NCBI RefSeq assembly: GCF_020866965.1
Contig: NZ_JAJATX010000008.1
Location: 1 to 64,000, forward strand
Source of the DNA: Microvirga roseola
GTDB lineage: Bacteria; Pseudomonadota; Alphaproteobacteria; Rhizobiales; Beijerinckiaceae
Direction: 5' to 3'
Length of the DNA: 64,000 nucleotides
The stretch's first letter is position 1. Each line of letters opens with the position of its first letter. Below the pieces are notes generated by a model. That model was not told the origin of the DNA. It saw nothing but the letters and a program-made list of their open reading frames with translations, and ran no database searches. Shown here piece by piece: positions 9,876-18,149 of this stretch. The position numbers and the translations under genes were made by a program.

Positions 9876-11046
9876 ACATCCGGCCGGGATTGAGAATCCC
9901 GTTCGGGTCGAAGGACGTCTTGATCCCGCGGGTCAGCGTCATCAGCGCATCCGCTTGCGGCTCGAACACGTCAACGGCCGAGCGGATTTCGGCAGGCGCG
10001 CGCACCAGGGTCGCGTGACCGCCGAACTCTCGTGTCGCCTCGCGCAGAGCGGACGCGCCCGCATCGCCCTCCAGCGGCGTCGAGATCCAGAGAAGCCCCC
10101 CGCCCCAGTCGTAGAACCATTGGGCGTCGAGGGACTGCGCCACGCGGGCCGTGAAATCCGGGCCCTTGGTCGGCGCGGTCGAGACGCGCCAGACCGCCCG
10201 GTCGTTCTGTTCCGTCAGGATCGTCGCATCGCGCACGGATTGCCAAAGCGCCTGGGCCCCCTTGCCTTCCAGAATATCTGAAGGCCCGAAGCGCTTGAGG
10301 AGACGGCGCAGCTCATTGAGGCGGTAGTCGACCGAGACGGAAAAGCCCTCGAGGCGGATCAGGGTGCTCGCCCCCTGCCGGTCGCGGGCCGGGATATGGG
10401 CCGCGCCCGTGACGTCGAAAGGAGAGCCGAGAGCCTGGGACAGGGCGTCGATGGCCTTGCTGTCCTTGAGTCCGCGGATCACAAGGGTTGCCATCCGCTC
10501 CGCCTTTGGCAGAACCTTGAAGGTGACCTCGGTCAGGAAGCCGAGCGTTCCCCAGGATCCGGCCATGAGCTTTACGAGATCGAGGCCGGTGACGTTCTTC
10601 ATCACGCGCCCGCCCGACTTCACCGCCTCGCCGCGCCCGTTGACAAAGCGCACGCCGATGAGGCTGTCGCGGGCGGCGCCCGCCATGATCCGGCGCGGCC
10701 CCGAAATGTTCATCGCCGCCACCGCTCCGATGGTCGGCTCGCCTCTTGCGCCGAGGAGCGGGCGATAATCCATGGGCTCGAAAGGAAGCTCCTGCCCCTT
10801 GGCTGCCAATGTCCGCACGACCTCGGAGACAGGCGTGCCGCTGCGGGCGGAGATGACAAGTTCCGCCGGTTCGTAGAGGGTGATGCCGGATAGCGCGGAG
10901 GACGAGATCGAGGCGTCGGTCTGGTTCGGACGCCCCATCGTGGCCTTGGTGCCTTGGCCGGCTAGGCTCAGAAGGGTTCCTTTGGAGGCGGCTTCGCTGA
11001 TGATCGTGGATGCGTCCTGCTCGTCGCGGGGGGTATGGGTCGTCAC
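9862..11046 (-). CDS. glcE: Glycolate oxidase FAD-binding subunit GlcE
   Basis: A protein of 394 residues of the FAD-binding PCMH family. The region from about residue 20 to 190 contains [12 protein letters not shown], the glycine-rich [16 protein letters not shown] and [24 protein letters not shown], which binds FAD. GlcE partners GlcD and GlcF in membrane-associated glycolate oxidase. It starts inside the end of glcD (ATGA overlap), indicating translational coupling, and its 3' end overlaps the DUF2585 gene. Confidence 0.95.
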   Translation of the reverse strand: MTTHTPRDEQDASTIISEAASKGTLLSLAGQGTKATMGRPNQTDASISSSALSGITLYEPAELVISARSGTPVSEVVRTLAAKGQELPFEPMDYRPLLGARGEPTIGAVAAMNISGPRRIMAGAARDSLIGVRFVNGRGEAVKSGGRVMKNVTGLDLVKLMAGSWGTLGFLTEVTFKVLPKAERMATLVIRGLKDSKAIDALSQALGSPFDVTGAAHIPARDRQGASTLIRLEGFSVSVDYRLNELRRLLKRFGPSDILEGKGAQALWQSVRDATILTEQNDRAVWRVSTAPTKGPDFTARVAQSLDAQWFYDWGGGLLWISTPLEGDAGASALREATREFGGHATLVRAPAEIRSAVDVFEPQADALMTLTRGIKTSFDPNGILNPGRMYAGV

Positions 11047-12476
11047 GCGGCGAGTCTCCCTTCGAGCGGAAATACCTTGGCGGGGTTGAGAAGCCAGCGC
11101 GGATCGAACACGCCGCGCACACGCATCTGCTGCTCCAGATCGGCGGCGTTGAACTGGTAGGTCATGAGATCGCGCTTCTCGATGCCGACGCCATGCTCGC
11201 CCGTGAGGCAGCCGCCGACCTCGACGCAGAGCCTGAGAATGTCCTCGCCCGCCTTCTCGGCCTTCTCCATCTCGCCCGGCACATTGGTGTTGAACATGAC
11301 GAGGGGATGCAGATTGCCGTCGCCAGCATGGAACACGTTGGCGACGCCGAGCCCGTAAGATTTCACGATCTCGTCGATGCGGTTGAGGACGTGAGGCAAT
11401 TGTCCGGTCGGAATGGTGCCGTCCATGCAGATATAATCGGCGACGCGGCCCGTTGCGCCGAAGGCGGATTTGCGGCCCTTCCAGATCGCGGCGCTCTCGG
11501 CCTCCGACTGCGAGACCTTCATGGTCTTTGGCTTGAACGGCTCGGCGATGGCGACGATGCGGCGGAGCATATCGTCGATCTCCTGGTCCGAGCCCTCCAC
11601 CTCGATGATCAGCATGGCCTCCACGTCCAGCGGATAGCCCGCATGGGCAAAGGCCTCACAGATCTGGATGGCGGGCTTGTCCATGTATTCAAGCGCAACG
11701 GGAATGATGCCGGCCCCGATGATCGCTGCGACGCAGGCGCCCGCATCCTCCACCTTTTCGAACCCGAGGAGGGCCGGTCGTGCCCCCTCCGCCGCGCGCA
11801 GGATCCGGACAGTCGCCTCCGTCACGACTCCGAGCTGGCCCTCCGAGCCGCAGATAAGACCGAGGAGATCGTATCCGGCGCTGTCGAGATGATCGCCGCC
11901 GATCTCCACCACGGTACCGTCAAGGAGCACCATCGTGACTCCGAGCAGGTTGTTCGTCGTGACGCCGTATTTCAGGCAGTGGGCGCCGCCGGAATTCATG
12001 GCGATATTGCCCGCAATCGTGCAGGCGAGCTGGCTCGACGGGTCGGGGGCATAGAAGAAGCCCTCATGGGATACGGCTTGGCTGATGCCGAGATTGGTGA
12101 TGCCGGATTGAACTTTAGCCGTACGGTTCTCGAAGTTGAGGTCCAGGATCCGGTTCATCTTGGCCACGCCAAGGACGATCGCGTCTTCCTGAGGGATTGC
12201 CCCGCCGCACAGCGAAGTCCCTGCCCCGCGGGGCACCACCTTCACCCCGCGCTCATTGCAGAACCTCAGGATGGCCGAGACCTCCTGGGTGGATGAGGGC
12301 AGCACGACGGCCAGCGGCATCTGGCGATAGGCGGTCAGGCCGTCGGTCTCGAAGGCCCGGCGTTCGTCCTCGGAGATGATGAGGGCCTCAGGGGCGACGA
12401 GACGTCCCAGCCCCTCGACGATCTCCCTCCGACGCGCCAGAACGGCCTCGTCGGGTTTTGGAAACGCGATCGTCAT
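11043..12476 (-). CDS. glcD: Glycolate oxidase catalytic subunit GlcD
   Basis: A protein of 477 residues of the FAD-linked oxidase (PCMH plus C-terminal) family. It has VVPRGAGTSLCGGAIP, the FAD-contacting AGNIAMNSGGAHCLKYGVT and the metal-site HAGDGNLHP followed by GEHGVG. It oxidises glycolate or D-2-hydroxyacids. I chose the start at 12476 (MTIAFPKPDEAVLARR) over a start 42 codons upstream because GGGAGAGG precedes it and the extension is not family-like. It is the first gene of the glc operon and diverges from the cytochrome c gene. Confidence 0.95.
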   Translation of the reverse strand: MTIAFPKPDEAVLARRREIVEGLGRLVAPEALIISEDERRAFETDGLTAYRQMPLAVVLPSSTQEVSAILRFCNERGVKVVPRGAGTSLCGGAIPQEDAIVLGVAKMNRILDLNFENRTAKVQSGITNLGISQAVSHEGFFYAPDPSSQLACTIAGNIAMNSGGAHCLKYGVTTNNLLGVTMVLLDGTVVEIGGDHLDSAGYDLLGLICGSEGQLGVVTEATVRILRAAEGARPALLGFEKVEDAGACVAAIIGAGIIPVALEYMDKPAIQICEAFAHAGYPLDVEAMLIIEVEGSDQEIDDMLRRIVAIAEPFKPKTMKVSQSEAESAAIWKGRKSAFGATGRVADYICMDGTIPTGQLPHVLNRIDEIVKSYGLGVANVFHAGDGNLHPLVMFNTNVPGEMEKAEKAGEDILRLCVEVGGCLTGEHGVGIEKRDLMTYQFNAADLEQQMRVRGVFDPRWLLNPAKVFPLEGRLAA

Positions 12477-12555
12477 GAAACCTCTCCCTTCGGGAATCGC
12501 GACTGCACTCAAAGCATGACTGCTTCGCAGGAAGGTAGCTGCTCTGAGGGGAAAT

Positions 12556-12571
12556 TTCCAATTATGTGGAA
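12556..12571. promoter_or_regulatory. Inverted repeat between glcD and the cytochrome c gene
   Basis: TTCCA-N6-TGGAA lies in the 137-bp divergent intergenic region, 42 bases before the cytochrome c start and 79 before glcD. Its position suits an operator serving both directions. No regulator gene is adjacent, so the protein that binds it is unknown. Confidence 0.35.
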
Positions 12572-12613
12572 TCTCTCTAAGATGCGACGCCTGCTTGCGC
12601 AAAGGAGTTTTTG

Positions 12614-13003
12614 ATGCGTTCCTTCGTTCTTTCCGCCGCCCTGCTCCTCCTCGGGTTTGGCCAGGCCCAAGCCCAGGACGCCGCCGCCGGTGAGAAGGTG
12701 TTCACACAGTGCCGGGCCTGCCACCAGGTCGGCCCCAATGCCAAGAATGCCGTCGGACCTGTCCTGAATGGCCTGTTCGGCCGCCAGGCCGGCACGGTCG
12801 AGGGCTATAACTACTCCGCCGCCAACAAGAATTCCGGAATTACCTGGGATGAGGCGACCTTCCGGGAATACATCCAGAATCCGCGCGCCAAGATCCCCGG
12901 AACCAAGATGATCTATGCAGGCCTCAAGGACGAAAAGCGCATCAACGACCTGATCGCCTATCTGAAGCAGTTCGATGCCCAGGGCCAGAAAGCGTCTCAA
13001 TGA
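12614..13003 (+). CDS. Periplasmic c-type cytochrome (class I, c2-like)
   Basis: A protein of 129 residues: signal peptide MRSFVLSAALLLLGFGQAQA, haem motif C33-R-A-C36-H37 and the likely axial methionine M99 in PGTKM. This is the layout of mitochondrial-type cytochrome c2. The ATG at 12614 is preceded by AAAGGAG and is preferred to the TTG one codon earlier. It carries electrons in the periplasm. Its stop overlaps the start of lutA by 4 bases, so it is the first gene of the lut operon and may accept electrons from it or from a bc1 complex. Confidence 0.93.
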   Translation: MRSFVLSAALLLLGFGQAQAQDAAAGEKVFTQCRACHQVGPNAKNAVGPVLNGLFGRQAGTVEGYNYSAANKNSGITWDEATFREYIQNPRAKIPGTKMIYAGLKDEKRINDLIAYLKQFDAQGQKASQ

Positions 13004-13803
13004 GCGACCTCCCCTCTCAGGGCGAGGGCCGGCGCGCGAAACCCCGCGTCGGTCTCTTCATCACCTGCCTCGTCGACCTGATGCGCCCCTCCGTGGGCTT
13101 TGCCGCGGTCAAGCTTCTGGAGGATGCGGGCTGCAGCGTCGAGGTTCCAGTCCAGACCTGCTGTGGCCAGCCCGCCTACAATTCCGGTGACCGGGGCACC
13201 TCCCGGGATCTCGCGGAGCGGATGATTGAGGCATTTCGGGGCTTCGAGTACGTGGTCGCCCCCTCCGGTTCCTGCGCCGGAATGGTCCGGAAGCACTACC
13301 CGGAGCTTTTCGAGGACGATCCGAACTGGCTCCCCAAGGCCAATGCCCTGGCGGCCAAGACCTACGAGCTGACGAGTTTCCTGGTCGATGTGATGGGCGT
13401 GACGGCGGTGAATGCCTCCTTCGACGGAGCCGTCACCTATCACGATTCCTGCTCGGGTCTGCGGGAACTCGGCGTGAAGGCGCAGCCGCGCAAGCTTCTT
13501 GCCAGCATGCCCGGTGTGACCCTTGTCGAGATGAACGACAGCGACGTCTGCTGCGGCTTCGGCGGCACCTTCGCGGTGAAATACAGCGACATCTCCGGGG
13601 CCATCGTCGAGGCCAAGGCCAAGAACATCGAGGCGGCGCAGGCGCCGACCCTTCTCGCAGGCGATCTCGGCTGCCTGATGAACATGGCCGGCAGGCTCAG
13701 CCGTGAGGGCAAGCCCATCGCAGTGCGCCACGTGGCGGAGGTCCTTGCAGGCATGACCGACGAACCGCCCATCGGCACTGCCAAGGAGCCCCGCTCTGCA
13801 TGA
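13000..13803 (+). CDS. lutA: LutA-like (Fe-S)-binding protein, lactate utilisation
   Basis: A protein of 267 residues with two cysteine-rich CCG domains (QTCCGQPAYNSG; YHDSCSG...SDVCCGFGGTFAVKY). LutA, LutB and LutC together form the LDH-type iron-sulfur L-lactate oxidase that converts L-lactate to pyruvate. The start overlaps the cytochrome c stop and its stop overlaps the next gene (ATGA), so four to five genes are translationally coupled. Confidence 0.93.
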   Translation: MSDLPSQGEGRRAKPRVGLFITCLVDLMRPSVGFAAVKLLEDAGCSVEVPVQTCCGQPAYNSGDRGTSRDLAERMIEAFRGFEYVVAPSGSCAGMVRKHYPELFEDDPNWLPKANALAAKTYELTSFLVDVMGVTAVNASFDGAVTYHDSCSGLRELGVKAQPRKLLASMPGVTLVEMNDSDVCCGFGGTFAVKYSDISGAIVEAKAKNIEAAQAPTLLAGDLGCLMNMAGRLSREGKPIAVRHVAEVLAGMTDEPPIGTAKEPRSA

Positions 13804-14330
13804 CGGATTACGGGCAGATGGTTGCCAGGCTCTTCCACATGGACGAGCAGGCCTGGGAGCGCCATGCGAGTCCCTGGAGCGTTTGGACGCGGGTTGCATC
13901 CCTGCCCCTCCTGCTCACGGCGATCTGGAGCCATACCCGGCTCGGGAACGGAGCGCTCGTGCCCATCGCCCTCGTAATCCTGTGGCTGTGGCTCAACCCG
14001 CGCCTGTTCCCGGCGCCCCGCCGGACGGACACCTGGAGCGCCAAGGCAACCTTCGGCGAGCGGGTCTGGCTCAACCGGAAGACCGTACCCATTCCGGACC
14101 ACCACGCCCGCACGGCGCATCTCCTGACGGCGATCTCCGCCTTGGGCTTTGCCGTGGCCTTGGCCGGGGCCATTCTGAACAACCTTCTCGCGACCGTTTC
14201 CGGCGGCCTCGTCGCCTGGTTTGCTAAGATGTGGTTTTGCGACCGGATGGTCTGGCTTTATGACGAAATGAAGAACGTGCATCCGCCCTACGCCGCTTGG
14301 GAAAGGGCCGGAGAGAAAGAGGTCCGATGA
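13800..14330 (+). CDS. DUF6653-type membrane protein inside the lut operon
   Basis: A protein of 176 residues with about four hydrophobic segments (VWTRVASLPLLLTAIW, LVPIALVILWLWLNP, LLTAISALGFAVALAGAI, TVSGGLVAWFAKMWF) and conserved tryptophans (WERHASPWSVWTR; ERVWLNRK; DRMVWLYDEM). It resembles the uncharacterised DUF6653 family. It overlaps lutA and lutB by 4 bases each (ATGA), so its synthesis is coupled to the Fe-S lactate oxidase. A membrane anchor or quinone-side subunit for LutABC is an attractive inference but unproven. Confidence 0.8.
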   Translation: MTDYGQMVARLFHMDEQAWERHASPWSVWTRVASLPLLLTAIWSHTRLGNGALVPIALVILWLWLNPRLFPAPRRTDTWSAKATFGERVWLNRKTVPIPDHHARTAHLLTAISALGFAVALAGAILNNLLATVSGGLVAWFAKMWFCDRMVWLYDEMKNVHPPYAAWERAGEKEVR

Positions 14331-15760
14331 CGGTCCACACCACCTCCCCCCAGTTCAAGCAGAACGCCACGCGGGCCTTGGGCGACGCCCAGCTGCAGAA
14401 GGCGCTGGGTAACGTGAAGCAGGGCTTCATCGACAAGCGCCAGAAGGCCGCCGAGGCCCTGCCCGAGTTCGAGGCCCTGCGGGATTCCGCACGGGACATC
14501 AAGAATCATACGCTGGAGCATCTCGACCTCTACCTTGAGGCCTACGAGGAGAAGGTGACGGCGTCCGGCGGGCATGTCCATTTCGCCCGCAATGCCGAGG
14601 ACGCCCGCGAGATCATCCTGGGGATCTGCCGCGAGGCCGGCGCGAAGACGGTGACCAAGGGCAAGTCCATGATCTCGGAGGAGATCGGCATCAATCACCA
14701 CCTGGAGGCCCACGGCATCAGGCCCGTGGAGACCGATCTCGGCGAGTACATCATCCAGCTCCGCAATGAGATGCCGAGCCACATTATCGCCCCGGCGGTC
14801 CACCTCAATGCGACCCAGGTGGAGCAGGATTTCCGCCGCGTCCACCGGCACCTCGACGCCAAGCGCGATCTCTCGGAGCCCGTTCAGCTTCTGACCGAGG
14901 CGCGCTCGGTCCTGCGTGAGCGCTTCCTCGCGGCGGATGTGGGCATCACCGGCGCGAACTTCCTCGTGGCCGAGACCGGCACCTCAATCATCGTCACGAA
15001 CGAAGGCAACGGCGACCTGACCCAGATTCTGCCGAAGACCCACATCGTGCTGGCCTCCATCGAGAAGCTGGTTCCGACGCTCGAAGACGTCAGCCAATTG
15101 CTGCGGGTCCTCGCCCGCTCGGCCACGGGTCAGGAATTGTCGGTCTACACCACCTTCTCGACCGGGCCGCGCCGGTCCGGGGACGCGGACGGACCGGAGA
15201 ACTACCACGTCGTCATCCTCGACAACGGGCGCTCGTCCATGCTCGGCACGAGCTTCGAGGAGATGCTGCGCTGCATCCGCTGCGGCGCCTGCATGAACCA
15301 TTGTCCGGTCTATCATGCGGTCGGCGGGCACGCCTACGGCTGGGTTTATCCCGGCCCCATGGGCGCGGTTCTCACGCCCTCCCTCATCGGCGTCGACAAG
15401 GCGGGCCACCTGCCAAACGCCTCCACCTTCTGCGGGCGCTGCGAAAGCGTGTGCCCGGTGCGGATCCCGCTACCGAAGCTCATGCGTCACTGGCGCGAGC
15501 GGGAATTCGAACGGCACCTGACCCCGGCGACGGTGCGTTCAGGGCTCAACCTCTGGGGCTTCTTCGCCAAACGTCCCGCCCTTTACCGCCTTGCGACCCG
15601 CGCCGCCATGGGCGCCATGGGCCTCGCCGGACGCCGCCACGGACGCTTCGCCTGGCTGCCGATGGCGAAAGGCTGGACCAAGCATCGAGACTTCCCGGCC
15701 CCGCAGGGCGAAACTTTCCAGGCGCGCTGGCAGCGCGAGCGCAAGGATAAGACGGCATGA
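14327..15760 (+). CDS. lutB: LutB-like iron-sulfur lactate utilisation protein
   Basis: A protein of 477 residues with the LUD domain in its first two thirds (TKGKSMISEEIGIN; GANFLVAETGTSIIVTNEGNG). A ferredoxin-like segment follows with CIRCGACMNHCPVY near residue 315-325 and CGRCESVCPVRIP near 369-378. The start at 14327 gives the ATGA overlap with the preceding gene and the family's N-terminus; an ATG ten codons upstream is less likely. It is part of the LutABC L-lactate oxidase. Confidence 0.95.
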   Translation: MTVHTTSPQFKQNATRALGDAQLQKALGNVKQGFIDKRQKAAEALPEFEALRDSARDIKNHTLEHLDLYLEAYEEKVTASGGHVHFARNAEDAREIILGICREAGAKTVTKGKSMISEEIGINHHLEAHGIRPVETDLGEYIIQLRNEMPSHIIAPAVHLNATQVEQDFRRVHRHLDAKRDLSEPVQLLTEARSVLRERFLAADVGITGANFLVAETGTSIIVTNEGNGDLTQILPKTHIVLASIEKLVPTLEDVSQLLRVLARSATGQELSVYTTFSTGPRRSGDADGPENYHVVILDNGRSSMLGTSFEEMLRCIRCGACMNHCPVYHAVGGHAYGWVYPGPMGAVLTPSLIGVDKAGHLPNASTFCGRCESVCPVRIPLPKLMRHWREREFERHLTPATVRSGLNLWGFFAKRPALYRLATRAAMGAMGLAGRRHGRFAWLPMAKGWTKHRDFPAPQGETFQARWQRERKDKTA

Positions 15761-16428
15761 GCGCCCGCGACGACTTTCTCGCCAGTATCCGCCGATCCCT
15801 CGGCGTCAAAGGCAACGAGGCCATCCGGCGGCAGATCGTGACGGAGCGGTTGGAGCGCGCGCCCCGGGGCATCGTCCCCGCCCGCGGCCAGGTCTCCGGC
15901 GAGGAGCGGATCGCCCTGTTCAAGACCATGGCCGAAGCCTCGCTTGCCACAGTGACGGAAGTCGCCTCCCCGACGGAGGTGCCGCAATCCATCGCGCTTT
16001 TCCTGCGCAACCACAACCTGCCCGCAACTCTGCGCATGGGCGACGATCCGCGCCTTGCCGCCATGCCCTGGACCGAGACGACGCTCGAAATCGCCCACGG
16101 ACCGAGCGAGGGTACGGACCTCAACGCCGTGACCCATGCCTTCGGCGGCGTGGCCGAGACCGGCACGGTGGCGCTGGTCTCAGGCCACGAGAACCCCTCC
16201 ACCCTCAATTTCCTCCCCGACAACCACATCGTCGTAGTCTCGGCCAAGGACATCGCCAGCGACTACGAATCCGTCTGGAACCGGGTCCGCTTCGCTTATG
16301 GCAAGGGGAGTATGCCGCGCACGGTGAACTGGATCACCGGCCCCTCCCGCTCGGGCGACATCGAGCAGACCCTGCTGCTCGGCGCACACGGGCCACGGCG
16401 GCTGCATATCGTAGTGGTGAGGGATTAA
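15757..16428 (+). CDS. lutC: LutC-like lactate utilisation protein (LUD domain)
   Basis: A protein of 223 residues consisting of one LUD domain. It has FGGVAETGTVALVSGHENPSTLNFLPDNHIVV and the C-terminal GPSRSGDIEQTLLLGAHGPRRLHIVVV, which is typical of LutC/YkgG. It starts within the lutB stop codon (ATGA) and is the last gene of the cytochrome c-lutA-DUF6653-lutB-lutC operon. Confidence 0.95.
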   Translation: MSARDDFLASIRRSLGVKGNEAIRRQIVTERLERAPRGIVPARGQVSGEERIALFKTMAEASLATVTEVASPTEVPQSIALFLRNHNLPATLRMGDDPRLAAMPWTETTLEIAHGPSEGTDLNAVTHAFGGVAETGTVALVSGHENPSTLNFLPDNHIVVVSAKDIASDYESVWNRVRFAYGKGSMPRTVNWITGPSRSGDIEQTLLLGAHGPRRLHIVVVRD

Positions 16429-16505
16429 AGTCCGAGTCGACAGCAGCATTATCCGAGCCATAATATCCGCGCCGCCTAACATCGCTGGCTGCGAGGCCCC
16501 AAGGC

Positions 16506-17075
16506 ATGCCTTCTCGGACACTCATTTTCCGCACCATCCGCTGGTCGGCCTGGGAGGGCTGCGAGGCCGGGATGGAGCATGTGGATATCCGCCCGGCGGA
16601 TGGCGGGCTCGACATCTCGGGCATCGTGATCGGCCGCGAGGGCGATGCGAAGTTCGGGCTGACTTACCGACTGAGGATCGACGGCTCCTGGCGGACCCGG
16701 AAGGTCGATCTCCGCACGACCTCAGGTCAGGCCCTGCATCTGGAGAGCGACGGCCAGGGCCACTGGACAGAGGACGGGAAGAGCCTGCCAGAACTGCAGG
16801 GCTGCCTTGATGTGGATATCCAGGGGACGCCGCTCACCAACACGCTCCCGATCCGCCGCCTCGACTGGCAGGTCGGAGAGAGCACCGAGATCCGCCTGTG
16901 CTACATCGAGCTGCCGAGCCTGACGGTTTCCGCGGCCGACCAGCTTTATACAGCCCTCATCCCCGGCTCCCTGTAAGGTTTCGAGAGCCCCGGGAGCGGT
17001 TTCTCCGCCGACCTGCCGGTCGACATGGACGGGGTCGTTCTGGACTATCCCGGCCTCTTCAAGCGTCTGGACTGA
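16506..17075 (+). pseudogene. Glycolipid-binding-like (DUF1089) gene interrupted by an in-frame TAA
   Basis: From ATG 16506 the frame encodes 156 residues with the DUF1089 signature (TIRWSAWEGCEAGMEHVDIR; PLTNTLPIRRLDW). It is then stopped by TAA at 16974-16976. The same frame continues for 32 more codons (GFESPGSGFSADLPVDMDG, then VVLDYPGLFKRLD) to TGA 17073-17075. These 32 residues look like the family's normal C-terminus, in which a tyrosine often stands where the stop is. So a single base change (for example TAC to TAA) seems to have truncated it, unless the base is a sequencing error. The reading frame is otherwise intact, so decay would be recent. Confidence 0.75.
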
Positions 17076-17177
17076 TTATCCCCATCAACAGACCGTGACA
17101 TCTGAGCGCGCCAAGAACCTATGGCGGTTGTCCTGCATTTGAGCTAAATAACTGAAATCAAACGTAGTTTTTAATAG

Positions 17178-17190
17178 TTCTAAACTAGAA
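17178..17190. promoter_or_regulatory. AT-rich inverted repeat before bfd, candidate iron-responsive operator
   Basis: TTCTA-AAC-TAGAA ends 5 bases before the bfd ATG in a strikingly AT-rich leader. In this order iron-storage genes are usually controlled by the Fur-family protein Irr, whose sites contain TTCTA/TAGAA half-sites. The half-site orientation here is not the canonical one, so the call is tentative. Confidence 0.3.
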
Positions 17191-17195
17191 AAACA

Positions 17196-17453
17196 ATGAT
17201 CGTCTGCTCCTGCAACATCCTCTCCGACGGCGACGTGAAGGCCTGCCTCAAACCGGGGCCCGATTGCCCGCGCACCCCCGCCCAGGTCTATCGCTGCCTC
17301 GGGTGCAGCCCGAATTGCGGGCGGTGCGCGCGGACGATCCGCGAGATCATGGACAAGGCCCTCCTCGATGCGGGCGTGGGGGCCATCGCCGTCTGCCAGA
17401 AGGGTTGCTGCCCTGCAGCTCTGGAAAAAGCGGCCGCCGAACCTACCCTTTGA
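17196..17453 (+). CDS. bfd: Bacterioferritin-associated ferredoxin (Bfd-like, 2Fe-2S)
   Basis: A protein of 85 residues beginning [15 protein letters not shown]. The cysteines C4 and C6, with C37-SPN-C41-GR-C44, form the BFD-type 2Fe-2S site. Bfd reduces the ferric core of bacterioferritin through the haem so that iron can be mobilised. The gene lies 101 bp upstream of bfr on the same strand. The classical protein is about 64 residues; this one has a longer cysteine-containing tail ([16 protein letters not shown]). Confidence 0.93.
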   Translation: MIVCSCNILSDGDVKACLKPGPDCPRTPAQVYRCLGCSPNCGRCARTIREIMDKALLDAGVGAIAVCQKGCCPAALEKAAAEPTL

Positions 17454-17554
17454 ACAAAGGGGCTTCCCCCCTAGTTTATAAATCCTCTAAAGATGGATTT
17501 GCCGTCCAGGGATGGACTTGGCGCTGTTTTGCGCCGTTTCGACACGAGGGTATG

Positions 17555-18037
17555 ATGAAAGGTGATCCAAAGGTTATCGAGTATCTCAATCGCGGCCTGC
17601 GCAGCGAGCTGACGGCAGTCAACCAGTACTGGCTGCATTATCGGCTCCTGGACGACTGGGGCTATAAGGAGCTTGCCAAGACCTGGCGCAAGGAATCCAT
17701 CGAGGAGATGCACCACGCGGACCGCTTCATCGAGCGCATCATCTTCCTCGAAGGTTTTGCGAACCTGCAGGTGCTCGATCCGCTGCGCATCGGCCAGAAC
17801 ATTCAGGAGATCCTCGAATCCGATCTCGCGGCCGAGTACGACGCCCGCAATCTCTATGGTGAGGCGGCCGCCTATTGCGACAGCATCGGCGACCGGGTGT
17901 CGAAGAACCTGTTCGAGGAGCTGATGGCCGACGAGGAGGGGCATATCGACTTCCTCGAGACCCAGATCAACCTCGTGGAGCAGCTCGGTGTCGAGCTCTA
18001 CGCTCAGAGCCACATTGGCAAGCCCGAGAGCCACTAG
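17555..18037 (+). CDS. bfr: Bacterioferritin
   Basis: A protein of 160 residues of the ferritin fold. All ferroxidase ligands are in the standard numbering: E18, E51, H54, E94, E127 and H130, with the haem ligand M52. The match of numbering selects the ATG at 17555 over the one a codon earlier; GAGGG lies just upstream. It stores iron as a 24-subunit haem-containing shell in the cytoplasm. It pairs with bfd upstream and has a strong terminator downstream. Confidence 0.97.
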   Translation: MKGDPKVIEYLNRGLRSELTAVNQYWLHYRLLDDWGYKELAKTWRKESIEEMHHADRFIERIIFLEGFANLQVLDPLRIGQNIQEILESDLAAEYDARNLYGEAAAYCDSIGDRVSKNLFEELMADEEGHIDFLETQINLVEQLGVELYAQSHIGKPESH

Positions 18038-18119
18038 GTTTAAAAATCACATAGGCCATATCGTGAGGAGCCGCGAGGCGGCGTCTCCAAGGATGAGGCT
18101 GCGAGAGCATCTCGGAGGC

Positions 18120-18136
18120 CCGCATCAATGATGCGG
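18120..18136 (+). terminator. Rho-independent terminator of bfr
   Basis: A 7-bp stem CCGCATC / GATGCGG with a 3-base loop, followed by ACCTTTTTCTTT. Confidence 0.85.
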
Positions 18137-18149
18137 ACCTTTTTCTTTG

